Shown here piece after piece: positions 1-8,971 of a stretch of DNA of 64,000 nucleotides (positions are counted from its first letter, which is position 1; each line of letters opens with the position of its first letter). The position numbers and the translations under genes are program-made. Source of the DNA: Melioribacter sp. (lineage in GTDB: Bacteria > Bacteroidota > Ignavibacteria > Ignavibacteriales > Melioribacteraceae). The stretch is taken from contig PMDS01000037.1 in NCBI GenBank assembly GCA_003155655.1, positions 62,001-126,000 of the forward strand, in the 5' to 3' direction. The notes below the pieces were generated by a model. It was not told where the DNA came from, made no database searches, and saw only the letters and a program-made list of their open reading frames with translations.

Positions 1-63
1 TAATTTTCTAACAATGTATAAACAGATATCTTTCAACCAATAAATAACAGCAGGAGAATCAGT

Positions 64-765
64 ATGAAAATATTACAAACCAACAAATCAAAATTTATTG
101 CAATGTTAACAATTATACTACTCGCTTTGTTCTCAATAGCAATATCAGCGCAGGATAAAGAGAAGCCTAAATCCAAAATGGACCAGTTAAAAGGCAAAGT
201 TGAAAAAATTACAGTCAAGGTTGACGGTAAAGATGTAGTTTTTGAGGGCAAAGAAGCTGAAAAACTTGCCAAACAATTAAGAGGACAAAGAAGAATAGAA
301 GTAGTAACCGATGATGATGGGGAAATGATGAGTGAGGGTGAAGGCGATGTTGTAATGTTTAATTCAAGACATAGAGATAAAGACTATAACTTTTCATTAA
401 ATAAGGGAGACGAAAACAAGAATATAAATGTTGAAGATAAAGACGGTCAAAAAACTGTTACTGTAACTACTAAAAAAGACGGCAAGGAAGAAACCAAAAT
501 ATATAAAGGTGAAGACGCGGAGAAATTTTTAAAAGAAGAAAAAGGTAAAGAACATTTCAAATTCTTCATAGGCGATGATGAAGATATGCCGCGCGGCAGA
601 TCTATGTATTTTAACCATAAGGGTGATGATGAAGGCTGTTGCTGCTGCGGATGTGGAAACAGAATGATGATGCGCAAACCAATGCCCGGAAAAATGAAAC
701 ACATGATCATCAAAGATTTTGACGATGATGATAAGCCAAAAGAAGAAAAACCTGAGAAAAAATAG
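64..765 (+). CDS. Secreted acidic protein with CCCCGC cluster, unknown function
   Basis: I do not recognise the family of this 233-residue protein. Residues 1-29 form a signal peptide (basic start, hydrophobic stretch 11-28, cleavage likely at ISA/Q), so it is exported. The mature part is very rich in Lys, Glu and Asp. Two segments (about 51-72 and 134-159) look like an internal duplication sharing a DGK...GKEAEK-L pattern. Near the C-terminus, G191-CCCC-GC-G gives five cysteines within six residues, followed by a Met-rich stretch, which suggests metal binding (inference). An AGGAG ribosome-binding site lies 9 nt before the ATG. It stands alone and is followed by a terminator hairpin at 797-824. 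Confidence 0.75.
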   Translation: MKILQTNKSKFIAMLTIILLALFSIAISAQDKEKPKSKMDQLKGKVEKITVKVDGKDVVFEGKEAEKLAKQLRGQRRIEVVTDDDGEMMSEGEGDVVMFNSRHRDKDYNFSLNKGDENKNINVEDKDGQKTVTVTTKKDGKEETKIYKGEDAEKFLKEEKGKEHFKFFIGDDEDMPRGRSMYFNHKGDDEGCCCCGCGNRMMMRKPMPGKMKHMIIKDFDDDDKPKEEKPEKK

Positions 766-796
766 GCAGTCTTCTCTATTTATTAATACAAGTATA

Positions 797-824
797 AAAG
801 GGAATCCAAAAGATTCCCTTTTTC
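797..824 (+). terminator. Rho-independent terminator after the CCCCGC protein
   Basis: Inverted repeat AAAGGGAATC / GATTCCCTTT with a 4-5 nt loop, followed by a T-run. It lies 30 nt after the stop codon of the gene ending at 765. Confidence 0.8.
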
Positions 825-1039
825 AATTATAAAGAGTTCCCAACCATAATCTTTCCTGAATTTTTTTGTTGCAACATCGTGATATTAAAATTATCTTCAA
901 ATCAGAATTATTACACTGAAATTCAAACTACACTTTATTAATAATAAGCATGATCAATTTAGATATAGATAATTCCAAACTGCTGCGTAACAAATTATTG
1001 AGTTGGAAACTTTGATCATAATAGCATGGAGAGTAAAAG

Positions 1040-2677
1040 ATGGAATCTTCTCCTGATGCTGAAAAGATTAGTCAGATAATTTCTTATCTGAAAAATATAG
1101 ATTCACGAATTACAAGACTTGAGACCCTCCTGAATCTTACCGGGGAATACCCGGAGGGCGATTTCAAGCCGCCCGCAATTTTACCTGAAAACATTTCAGA
1201 TCGTGCAGATTTGCTTGAAAACCAAATTGGTCAATTCTGGTTTGCAAAAGCGGGAATTATTCTTCTCTCAATAGGAATAATTTTTTTACTCACATTTCCA
1301 TACCAAAATCTGCCTCCCGTATTTCCGGGAATAATAGGATTTATACTTACCGGCGTTTTATTCTGGTTATCACGCTACTTAAAAGATTCATTTACATTTC
1401 TTTCCCGGTACATATTCGGCGGGGCATTGCTGCTTCTTTATTTTACAACTTTGCGGCTTCATTTTTTTGGTTTAACACCGGCAATTACAAGCATACTGAT
1501 AGAAAGTATTTTGCTTACTGCTGTTTCCGTTGTTCATCTTTCTATTTCAGTAAAAAGGCAATCTGTTTATTTAAGTTCTATTGGAATTGTGCTTGGATGC
1601 ATAACTTCCTTAATTATAAATAATTCATATTCCATTATTTTATTCTCTATTGCCCTATCGAGCCTAATTGTGTATTTGAAATTAAAATATGATTGGAAAT
1701 ACTTTTGGGTTTTGGGAATTATAATTGTTTATCTGACCAACTTTGTCTGGATAATAAATAATCCGCTTCTTGGAAATAATTTAGCATTACAAAACATACC
1801 TTATATATCAGCTGTTTCTTTGTTGATATATGCTGTTATTTTCTCTGCCGGAAATTTTTTGTCGTCAAAAGAAAACTCTGAAAACGCAAATGTTATAATC
1901 AGCACAATTGCTAATTGTTTCTGGTGCTACAGCTTATTCTTATTAGTAACTATCACAAAATATAAAGACTCAATTGCAATCTCTCATTTAATCACGTCTC
2001 TTTTATTTCTAACCATGGCAATTGTTTTTTGGCTTAAGCGTGACAGCAAATATTCAACATTTTTCTACTCATTGCTTGGCTATACTGCATTAAGCGTTGC
2101 TATAATCTCAGCGTTTCCCAAACCGGATTTATTTGTTTGGCTGTGCTGGCAAAGCCTGGTTGTTATTTCAACTGCACTATGGTTCCGTTCCAAAATTATT
2201 ATTGTGGCTAATTTTATGATGTTCCTGCTTATATTTTTCTCTTATCTCTTAATTGCAGGAACAATCGGTGTAGTAACTTTAAGTTTTGGTTTTGTTGCAC
2301 TGATAAGCGCAAGAATATTAAACTGGCAAAAACACAGGCTGGATTTAAAAACCGAAGCAATGAGGTTATTTTATCTAGGCACCGCCTTTTTCATTTTCCC
2401 TTATGCATTATATCATATTGTACCTAATGAATACGTCAGCCTTTCATGGACAATTGTTGCAATAATTTATTATCTAATAAGTGTAGTCCTAAAAAATAAA
2501 AAATACCGGTGGATGGCAATATTAACTTTTCTGCTTTCAATTTTATATATCCTTTTTGCAGGGTCAATCAATCTTGATCCTATTTACAGAATAATATCTT
2601 TCATCGTTCTTGGAATAGTACTGCTGGTTATATCAATATTCTATGGGAAAGTAAAATCAAGAATCCGTAACACTTAA
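1040..2677 (+). CDS. DUF2339-like polytopic membrane protein
   Basis: A 545-residue protein. The first 65 residues are soluble, with a short helical stretch (ISYLKNIDSRITRLETLL) that may form a coiled coil. The rest is almost entirely hydrophobic, with some 15 or more predicted membrane helices. The motif FWFAKAGIILLSIG after the soluble head matches the start of the membrane part in DUF2339 family proteins (W-x-K-x-G-x2-L...). The function of that family is unknown. It lies 41 nt ahead of the Rieske gene in the same direction, so it could share a transcript with the cytochrome cluster, but nothing in the sequence ties it to respiration. Confidence 0.7.
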   Translation: MESSPDAEKISQIISYLKNIDSRITRLETLLNLTGEYPEGDFKPPAILPENISDRADLLENQIGQFWFAKAGIILLSIGIIFLLTFPYQNLPPVFPGIIGFILTGVLFWLSRYLKDSFTFLSRYIFGGALLLLYFTTLRLHFFGLTPAITSILIESILLTAVSVVHLSISVKRQSVYLSSIGIVLGCITSLIINNSYSIILFSIALSSLIVYLKLKYDWKYFWVLGIIIVYLTNFVWIINNPLLGNNLALQNIPYISAVSLLIYAVIFSAGNFLSSKENSENANVIISTIANCFWCYSLFLLVTITKYKDSIAISHLITSLLFLTMAIVFWLKRDSKYSTFFYSLLGYTALSVAIISAFPKPDLFVWLCWQSLVVISTALWFRSKIIIVANFMMFLLIFFSYLLIAGTIGVVTLSFGFVALISARILNWQKHRLDLKTEAMRLFYLGTAFFIFPYALYHIVPNEYVSLSWTIVAIIYYLISVVLKNKKYRWMAILTFLLSILYILFAGSINLDPIYRIISFIVLGIVLLVISIFYGKVKSRIRNT

Positions 2678-2718
2678 GCGGATTTAATTAAATAAAAATA
2701 TCAATAATAAAACACGTT

Positions 2719-3156
2719 GTGGATATGCAAATAGACAGAAGAAAATTTTTGAATATACTTTTAGGTATTGGCGGCATTGGAGGGGTACTTGCAATTATCT
2801 ATCCGGTACTTTCATTTCTAAACCCGCCCAAAAGCGCAGAGCCAAAAGTAAATTCCGTTAAAGCAGGTTTGAACAATGATTTTCCCGCCAATAGTTCTAA
2901 GATAATAAAATTCGGCAGGCAGCCTGTAATTCTCATAAAAACTGAAGACAATCAATTAAAAGCGCTCTCTGCAAGTTGTACGCATCTTGATTGTATTGTT
3001 CAATACAGACAGGACACAAAACAAATTTGGTGCGCCTGCCATAACGGCACATATGATTTAAATGGAAGGAATATTTCCGGTCCGCCTCCCAAACCATTGG
3101 AGGAATATGAAGTTAAAGTTGTCAAAGATGAAATTGTAATTACTAAAGCAGGTTAA
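2719..3156 (+). CDS. Rieske [2Fe-2S] protein of a cytochrome bc/b6f-type complex
   Basis: A 145-residue Rieske protein. A basic IDRRKFL segment and one hydrophobic helix (about 11-34) form an uncleaved or Tat-type N-terminal anchor, and the cluster domain faces the periplasm. Cluster box 1 is C87-T-H89-L-D-C92 and box 2 is C105-A-C107-H108-NGTYD. By family rules C87, H89, C105 and H108 bind the 2Fe-2S cluster, and C92 and C107 form the stabilising disulfide. It moves electrons from quinol to a cytochrome c. The called start is GTG at 2719; an ATG two codons later (2725) is equally possible. Cytochrome b follows after 4 nt. Confidence 0.93.
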   Translation: MDMQIDRRKFLNILLGIGGIGGVLAIIYPVLSFLNPPKSAEPKVNSVKAGLNNDFPANSSKIIKFGRQPVILIKTEDNQLKALSASCTHLDCIVQYRQDTKQIWCACHNGTYDLNGRNISGPPPKPLEEYEVKVVKDEIVITKAG

Positions 3157-3160
3157 ATAA

Positions 3161-4240
3161 ATGAAAAATATCGGATCAAAATTAATTGCCTGGATTGATG
3201 AGCGGTATGATCTAACGCCCGTTCGCAATCTTCTTGAACATAAAAAAGTGCCCGTACACAAGCATTCGATCTGGTACTACATGGGCGGTGTAACATTGTT
3301 TTTATTCATGATTCAGCTTTTCACTGGAATTTTACTGCTGCTCTATTACCGTCCCGGTGAAGACAGCGCTTATGAGAGTGTGCGCTTTATAGTTACCAAT
3401 GTAAAATTTGGCTGGTTAATTAGAAATGTTCACAGCTGGTCTGCAAATCTTTTAGTTCTATTTGCATTCATTCACATGTTTAGCGTTTTCTTTTCCAAGG
3501 CGTATGAAAAACCAAGAGAGCTTACCTGGGTTACAGGATTTATTATTTTAATTTTTACACTGGCATTTGGATTTAGCGGTTACCTGCTGCCATGGAATGA
3601 ATTGGCTTTCTTTGCAACAAAAGTGGGGACTGATATTGTCGGAGTAATTCCAATAATTGGAGAACCCTTAAAAGTATTTTTGCGCGGCGGTGAGGACGTA
3701 ACCGGCGCAACTCTTTCAAGATTTTTTGGAATACACGTTGCTGTTCTGCCTGCAATATTTACATTCTTTTTAGCTCTGCACTTACTTTTTATTCAGCGCC
3801 AGGGAATGCACGAGCCGGAGCATTTCAAAAATTTACCGGAGGAAAAGAAAAAATATATTCCGTTCTTTCCTGATTTTGCCCTGAAGGATTTGCTCTTGTG
3901 GGTGGTTGTTTTTAATGTACTGATTTTTCTTGCTTTATATTTTCCCTGGGAGCTTGGAAATAAAGCAGACGCTTTTACTCCTGCGCCTGCCGGAATCAGA
4001 CCTGAATGGTATTTTATGTTCATGTTCCAATCCTTAAAGTTATTACCCGCGCACATAATTTTTATTGAAGGCGAGCTTTTGGGTATTTTGTTCTTTGGTG
4101 TAGCCGGATTTGTATGGATGTTAATCCCCTATATCAAAATAAAAAATAAACCTAACTGGAAAATTCAACCGTTAGCTTTAATTGGAATTATTATAGTCTC
4201 ATTCATAGTAGTAATGACTGTTTTAGGTTATTTATTATAG
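3161..4240 (+). CDS. Cytochrome b subunit, b6-like, of a quinol oxidoreductase complex
   Basis: A 359-residue membrane protein combining the cytochrome b6-like N-terminal half and the subunit-IV-like C-terminal half. Haem ligands are visible as H91/H105 and H192/H207. The 14/15 spacing is that of cytochrome b6 rather than mitochondrial cytochrome b (14/14). The quinol-site motif PEWY is at 281-284. About eight membrane helices are apparent. It oxidises (mena)quinol together with the Rieske protein just upstream (4 nt gap). The next gene, 11 nt downstream, is a nonahaem cytochrome c that takes the place of a classical cytochrome c1 or f as electron exit. Start ATG at 3161. Confidence 0.93.
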   Translation: MKNIGSKLIAWIDERYDLTPVRNLLEHKKVPVHKHSIWYYMGGVTLFLFMIQLFTGILLLLYYRPGEDSAYESVRFIVTNVKFGWLIRNVHSWSANLLVLFAFIHMFSVFFSKAYEKPRELTWVTGFIILIFTLAFGFSGYLLPWNELAFFATKVGTDIVGVIPIIGEPLKVFLRGGEDVTGATLSRFFGIHVAVLPAIFTFFLALHLLFIQRQGMHEPEHFKNLPEEKKKYIPFFPDFALKDLLLWVVVFNVLIFLALYFPWELGNKADAFTPAPAGIRPEWYFMFMFQSLKLLPAHIIFIEGELLGILFFGVAGFVWMLIPYIKIKNKPNWKIQPLALIGIIIVSFIVVMTVLGYLL

Positions 4241-4251
4241 GAAACTTCAAA

Positions 4252-5532
4252 ATGAGAAAGAGATTTTATTACATAATTATTTGCCTTATAACAAGTTTAT
4301 CCCTGTTTGGTTTTAACCTTTCAGATAAAAATGAAGATAAAGCAAAAGCCGGTAAAAAAGAGGATCATTGTATCACCTGCCATAAAGAAATGGAAAACAT
4401 GCCAAAAGATTTTTCAGAAAACAATGTTCATCTACATGCAAACTTAACCTGCGCATCATGCCATGGCGGGGATCCGAATAGTGCAGATCAAGAATCTGCA
4501 ATGAATCCGGCAAAAGGATTTATCGGCATTCCAAAAAGAAAAGACATTCCCAAACTTTGCGGTAAGTGTCATTCTAATATCGATTATATGAGGACCTATC
4601 AGCCAAGAATTGCAACCGACCAGGTTGAACAGTATTATACAAGCATGCACGGCAAAAAACTTTTGGCTGGTGATGAAAACGTGGCAGAATGTACAAGCTG
4701 TCATACTGCTCATAATATAATGCCGGTAAAAGATCCGCGTTCAACAGTTTATAAATTAAACATTCCTAATACATGCAATAAATGTCATGGCAATACCGAC
4801 ATGATGAAAAAATATAATCTTCCGGGTAATCCTCTTGAAGAGTACACAAAGAGCGTGCATGGTGAAGCATTATTAAAGAATAAAGATTTGGGCGCACCGG
4901 CATGTAATGACTGTCACGGCAATCACGGAGCAATGCCTCCGGGTATTACATCAATTTCACATGTCTGCGGAATCTGCCATGCAAGCAATATGGAATATTT
5001 TAATTCATCAAAGATGGCAAAGGTATTTCAAGAGCAGGATTTTCACGGCTGCGAGCAGTGTCATGGTAATCACGCGATTCAAAAGCCAAACGACAATATG
5101 ATAGGGGACGACAAAGAATCAAAATGCAATGATTGTCATTCAAAGGGAGACGCCGGTTTTGATGCCTCTGTAAAAATTAAAGGGCTGCTGGTTAATCTTA
5201 AAAATAAATACGATGACGCTAATGCAAAGTATCTTGAAGTAAAACAGAAAGGAATGAATGATGTTGAAATTGGATTCCTTCTTCAGGATGCAAAGCAAGC
5301 TTTGATACAATCAAGAACTTTAATTCATACTTTTGACACTGCAAAGGTAGGAACAAGGACAGATGATGGAATCGGGATTTCGGAAAAAGCTTCTGTATTA
5401 GCTCAAAAGGAAATTGATGAATATTATACAAGAAGGAATGGATTTGCTGCTGCAACTTTTGCGTTCTTAATTTTTGCTGTTGCACTTTATTTTAAAATAA
5501 AAGAGAAAAATATAAAAAAGAAAGTTGGTTAA
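4252..5532 (+). CDS. Nonahaem cytochrome c with C-terminal membrane anchor
   Basis: A 426-residue exported protein with an N-terminal signal or anchor helix (about 5-21). It contains nine CXXCH haem-c motifs (CITCH, CASCH, CGKCH, CTSCH, CNKCH, CNDCH, CGICH, CEQCH, CNDCH), spread over the first 300 or so residues. A helical haem-free stretch follows, then a C-terminal membrane helix (about 398-415) with a basic tail. Its place 11 nt after cytochrome b suggests that it accepts electrons from the Rieske/cytochrome b pair and passes them to periplasmic acceptors, as in multihaem bc-type complexes. That role is inferred from context. The closest named relatives cannot be determined without a search. 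Confidence 0.9.
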   Translation: MRKRFYYIIICLITSLSLFGFNLSDKNEDKAKAGKKEDHCITCHKEMENMPKDFSENNVHLHANLTCASCHGGDPNSADQESAMNPAKGFIGIPKRKDIPKLCGKCHSNIDYMRTYQPRIATDQVEQYYTSMHGKKLLAGDENVAECTSCHTAHNIMPVKDPRSTVYKLNIPNTCNKCHGNTDMMKKYNLPGNPLEEYTKSVHGEALLKNKDLGAPACNDCHGNHGAMPPGITSISHVCGICHASNMEYFNSSKMAKVFQEQDFHGCEQCHGNHAIQKPNDNMIGDDKESKCNDCHSKGDAGFDASVKIKGLLVNLKNKYDDANAKYLEVKQKGMNDVEIGFLLQDAKQALIQSRTLIHTFDTAKVGTRTDDGIGISEKASVLAQKEIDEYYTRRNGFAAATFAFLIFAVALYFKIKEKNIKKKVG

Positions 5533-5673
5533 AATGTTAATAAAATTTGTGTTTTACAGTGAACATTATGGAATAATTCGGGACACTATTAATCAGAATT
5601 TCCGTTTTTAAGTGAACTTAATGGAATAAATTTGTACAAATAGGTACAAATAAGTATTAACAGAACTCACTCT
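5533..5673. repeat. Short direct repeat between convergent genes, possible IS-end remnant
   Basis: Two near-copies of an AGTGAAC-(8 nt or so)-TGGAATAA element occur at about 5551-5576 and 5604-5630, with GGGACACTA between them. A GTACAAATA doublet follows. Reiterated elements of this kind are seen at the ends of some insertion sequences (IS21-type ends carry repeated blocks), but no transposase is present here. Origin uncertain. Confidence 0.35.
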
Positions 5674-6615
5674 CTAATTAGTAGAAATATTTATTACGAC
5701 ATTTCTTTTTGAGAGAAACGACTGTACGTGCTGAAGCGAGGGTAAGCCAGTCCGCCCGCCAAGAAACCGGCTGTTGATAGAAGCAACTGCACTGGCAAAG
5801 GCAGCAGTATCTTCCAATTCTAAACCCTTAAGCAGACCGAATAGAAATGCCCCATGATAGCTATCGCCGCAGCCGGTTGTATCAATTGTATCCGGAGACA
5901 GAAATGCCGGTTGATGGAAACTTTTGCCATTCCTCTGAAAAATCCAGCTGCCCTTTTTCCCTTGCGTTATTACAACTAAGCTTGGACCGGAAGAAGACAA
6001 TATTTTAGCAGCTTTTAAGCAATCTCCTTCCGATGTATACTTTTCGGCAAAATCTTGCGCGACGATACATGCGTCTGTTAATGGTAACAATTCCCTAAGT
6101 TCCGGCCTGTAGCGGTTCGCCCCGCCATCAAATGAAATCTGCACACCGGCATTTTTTGCCAGTTTAACAGCTTTGAGGCAAGCATCCCAATGCCGCCCAT
6201 TAACATGTAAATACTTCGCAGATTTTATCGCACTGGCATCTAAATTAGAAGGAGATAATTCCGGCGTATTTCCAGGCAAAAATATAGCAGCGCGGTTTCC
6301 GTCTTTTTTTGTTACAAGTACATTGGCAGTGGAAGACGTACAGTTGTGGCATTTAACAATATATTTTGTATTCACACCTTCTTTAATAAATTCATCAAGA
6401 ATAAGGTTTCCACGCCAATCATCTCCCAGACTATCAACCATTGCCGTTTTTGCACCTAAACGGGCTAGCGTTACCAATGCTGTGGCTACAGGTCCGCCAC
6501 CTTGTATAACCATATCCAGCGCTTGCTGCACTTCACGCTCTTTTGGATAATGATCAATAAGTGTAATTATATCTAAAGGAGAAACACCTAAACCAATTAC
6601 ATCAATAAGCGCCAT
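5674..6615 (-). CDS. PfkB-family sugar/nucleoside kinase
   Basis: A 313-residue ribokinase-fold kinase that would phosphorylate a sugar or nucleoside with ATP in the cytoplasm. The N-terminal GG-rich signature is visible (QGGGPVATALVTLARLG), as is the C-terminal PfkB signature DTTGCGDSYHGAFLFGL. The catalytic Asp is in GCGD; the usual family form is DTxGAGD, so Ala is replaced by Cys here. The substrate cannot be told from the sequence. It lies on the opposite strand between two cytochrome genes that would otherwise form one cluster, so it may be an insertion into that cluster. The ATG at 6615 diverges from the NapC-like gene. Confidence 0.85.
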   Translation of the reverse strand: MALIDVIGLGVSPLDIITLIDHYPKEREVQQALDMVIQGGGPVATALVTLARLGAKTAMVDSLGDDWRGNLILDEFIKEGVNTKYIVKCHNCTSSTANVLVTKKDGNRAAIFLPGNTPELSPSNLDASAIKSAKYLHVNGRHWDACLKAVKLAKNAGVQISFDGGANRYRPELRELLPLTDACIVAQDFAEKYTSEGDCLKAAKILSSSGPSLVVITQGKKGSWIFQRNGKSFHQPAFLSPDTIDTTGCGDSYHGAFLFGLLKGLELEDTAAFASAVASINSRFLGGRTGLPSLQHVQSFLSKRNVVINISTN

Positions 6616-6764
6616 TTCTTTACTCTTGCTTCAAATTTGAAAATATCAGTTATATCAATAGTTGGAATTTCATCCGGCACTAACTAATTTTGTTATAATG
6701 TAAAACTCTTTTGAGATTACACTTCTAATTAAAATAAATTTTTTGCTACATCAAAAGGTGTAAA

Positions 6765-8276
6765 ATGAAATTAAAATTACCTCATTCAACCCAGAACTGG
6801 CTTTCCCTGGTTGGTGCAACAATAGCAGTAATAAGCCTTTTCATGATAATATTTTTATTTGCAATCACAGCTATGTCATCACAGGGCGGAACTTACCTTG
6901 GCCTTGTAGTCTTTATAATTCTGCCTGCTTTTTTAGTTGCAGGTTTGATATTAATTCCGGTTGGTATGTTTTTAAAAGTTAGGAGAGATAAAAAGCAGCA
7001 TATTATACCTCCTACCGAATGGCCGATGGTTAATTTAAATGATCTTCGTCATAGGAACGCGTTTTTTATCTTCACAATCGGCACAACAATATTTCTATTT
7101 CTTACCGCTATTGGCAGTTATGAAGCTTTTCATTATACAGAGTCTGTTGAATTTTGCGGCAAAACATGTCATAGTGTAATGAAACCGGAATTCACTGCAT
7201 ACCAGAACTCTCCGCATGCAAGGGTTGCTTGTGTTGAGTGCCATGTTGGTTCCGGCGCAAATTGGTATGTAAGATCAAAACTTTCAGGCTTGTACCAGGT
7301 TTATGCAGTTACGCTTGGAACTGTACCAAGACCAATTGAAACTCCTATCACAAATTTGCGCCCGGCAAGAGAAACATGCGAACAATGCCACTGGCCTCAG
7401 AAATTTTACGGACGCAAATTAATAACCCAAAAACATTTTTTGCCCGATGAAAAAAACAGTGAATGGGATATTACTCTTACAATGAAAGTCGGTGCTGCTG
7501 CCAGCGCATTGGGTCTCCAGGAAGGGATTCACTGGCATATTAATCCTGATGTAAGAATTGAATATAAATCTTCCGACAAGAAGAGAGAAGTTATTCCATG
7601 GGTCAGGTATACAAATCTCAAGACCGGTGAATCATTTATCTACCAAAATAAAAATGGAAGCATTGATCAGAAATCTTTAGATACAATGGCAACAAGAACG
7701 ATGGACTGTATGGACTGCCATAATCGTCCGGCTCATAATTACCAGCCGCCGGCATTTTTTATAAACAATGCTTTGGCTTCCGGTTCAATTCCACAGGATC
7801 TGCCAAAAATTAAATCTACCGCACTTGACCTTGTAAGTCAAAAATTTGGAACAGCTGATTCTGCAAAAATGATAATTTCCGAAAAAATAAATTCGTTTTA
7901 TAAAAGCAATTATCCCGATATCTATGCCAACAAACGTGAACTTGTTAATAAAGCAATTGCCGGAATAACGGACGCATTTAGTAAAAATATTTTCCCGGAA
8001 ATGAAAGTAAGATGGGATGTTTATCCGAATAACATTGGACATATGGAATTTATAGGGTGTTTTAGATGCCATAACGATAATCACACAGCACAGAACGGGC
8101 GTGTAATTAAAAAGGACTGCAATCTTTGCCATAACATAAATGCGCAGGGACCCGCTGATAAATTAGAATTTGCACCAATAAATGCATCGCTAATATTTAA
8201 GCATCCGGCAGAAGAAGTTGGTGATTCATGGAAAGAAATGAATTGCTCCGAATGCCATACCGGATTAGCTCCGTAA
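6765..8276 (+). CDS. NapC/NirT-like multihaem cytochrome c, seven haem sites
   Basis: A 503-residue protein. Three membrane helices (about 12-36, 44-70 and 98-117) lead into a periplasmic multihaem domain. The first haem site is C131-GKT-C135-H136, a CX3CH spacing instead of CX2CH, followed by M139. Six ordinary sites follow (CVECH, CEQCH, CMDCH, CFRCH, CNLCH, CSECH). The block from 130 to about 210 is the NapC/NirT domain, which takes electrons from menaquinol and hands them to periplasmic reductases. The longer haem-rich C-terminal half sets it apart from plain NapC/NrfH. It is probably functionally linked to the cytochrome bc cluster upstream (inference from position). Confidence 0.88.
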   Translation: MKLKLPHSTQNWLSLVGATIAVISLFMIIFLFAITAMSSQGGTYLGLVVFIILPAFLVAGLILIPVGMFLKVRRDKKQHIIPPTEWPMVNLNDLRHRNAFFIFTIGTTIFLFLTAIGSYEAFHYTESVEFCGKTCHSVMKPEFTAYQNSPHARVACVECHVGSGANWYVRSKLSGLYQVYAVTLGTVPRPIETPITNLRPARETCEQCHWPQKFYGRKLITQKHFLPDEKNSEWDITLTMKVGAAASALGLQEGIHWHINPDVRIEYKSSDKKREVIPWVRYTNLKTGESFIYQNKNGSIDQKSLDTMATRTMDCMDCHNRPAHNYQPPAFFINNALASGSIPQDLPKIKSTALDLVSQKFGTADSAKMIISEKINSFYKSNYPDIYANKRELVNKAIAGITDAFSKNIFPEMKVRWDVYPNNIGHMEFIGCFRCHNDNHTAQNGRVIKKDCNLCHNINAQGPADKLEFAPINASLIFKHPAEEVGDSWKEMNCSECHTGLAP

Positions 8277-8971
8277 CATTTTTGTTAGGAGTTAATATTA
8301 TTGTCGGAGCAACTTGAGCTTACCTGCCTTGGTGTATTACTTTAGCAATTCGGTAGCAACCTTAAGGCAGGTAATCATCAAGATTTTATTCATGAATTTT
8401 AATATTTTTCATGGTCTCTTTTCTCAGAATACATCGAATCTTTTTATAATTCTGGACCTCAAATTTTCCAACCATTTCCACCAGTTTTCATCCCATTTTC
8501 ACCCTGATTTTTATCCCATTTCCACCAGTTTTCATCCCATTTTCACCCTGATTTTTATCCCGTTTTCACCCTGGTTTTATCCCATTTTCACCAAGGTTTT
8601 CGGCATCGGTTGAATTGTCAGTATGTCAAAGAACTTTTCCCAGCATCAAATATTTTTACATTATCCTCCCTCTCCTTTTTTTAAGGAGAGGGCTGGGGTG
8701 AGGTTCTTTGCAAATATGCAAAACTTCTTTTAAAAATAATTTTGAATACTTCAAAATACTTGTCCCGACGTTTTTTGTCGGGGAATTCTCCAATTTTTTT
8801 GTAGTGAACTTGTCCCGATGTTTTTGTCGGGGTTTACCAGCCTTTGATTTACCTGCCTTTTGAATAGCTGATGGATTGCTGTGCTGAATCTCTCATTCTC
8901 AATTCTCAATTCCCCATTCGACTAACTTCATTTTGTTTTATATATTTCATGTTAACTTTCTTAGTAATCTC
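8277..8971. repeat. Repeat-rich intergenic region, no credible gene
   Basis: A 695-nt gap filled with small repeats. It holds a perfect 11-bp inverted repeat TTACCTGCCTT / AAGGCAGGTAA at 8320-8330 and 8364-8374, a 22/44-bp tandem repeat at 8474-8600, and a palindrome with arms CCCTCTCC / GGAGAGGG at 8668-8692 that recurs at 12091-12117. Two copies of a CTTGTCCCGA...TCGGGG hairpin lie at 8758-8788 and 8808-8832. A 99-codon open frame here (8314-8613) simply reads through the tandem repeat and is not a convincing gene. Confidence 0.75.
8474..8600. repeat. 22/44-bp tandem repeat
   Basis: Two identical 44-bp units (8474-8517 and 8518-8561) are followed by a degenerate 22-bp half unit (8562-8583) and a further partial one. 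Each 44-bp unit is itself two diverged half units of 21-23 bp, both ending in ATCCC. Adjacent, ungapped copies rule out a CRISPR array. Confidence 0.85.

Noticed and set aside
8314-8613. 99-codon open frame on the plus strand
   Set aside because: It runs through the 22/44-bp tandem repeat, giving a repetitive Phe/Pro/His/Ile-rich peptide, starts inside an inverted repeat region and has no ribosome-binding site or family match.
8277-8971. mlaE permease expected upstream of the MlaF-type ATPase
   Set aside because: No membrane-protein frame is found in this gap; only repeats are present.
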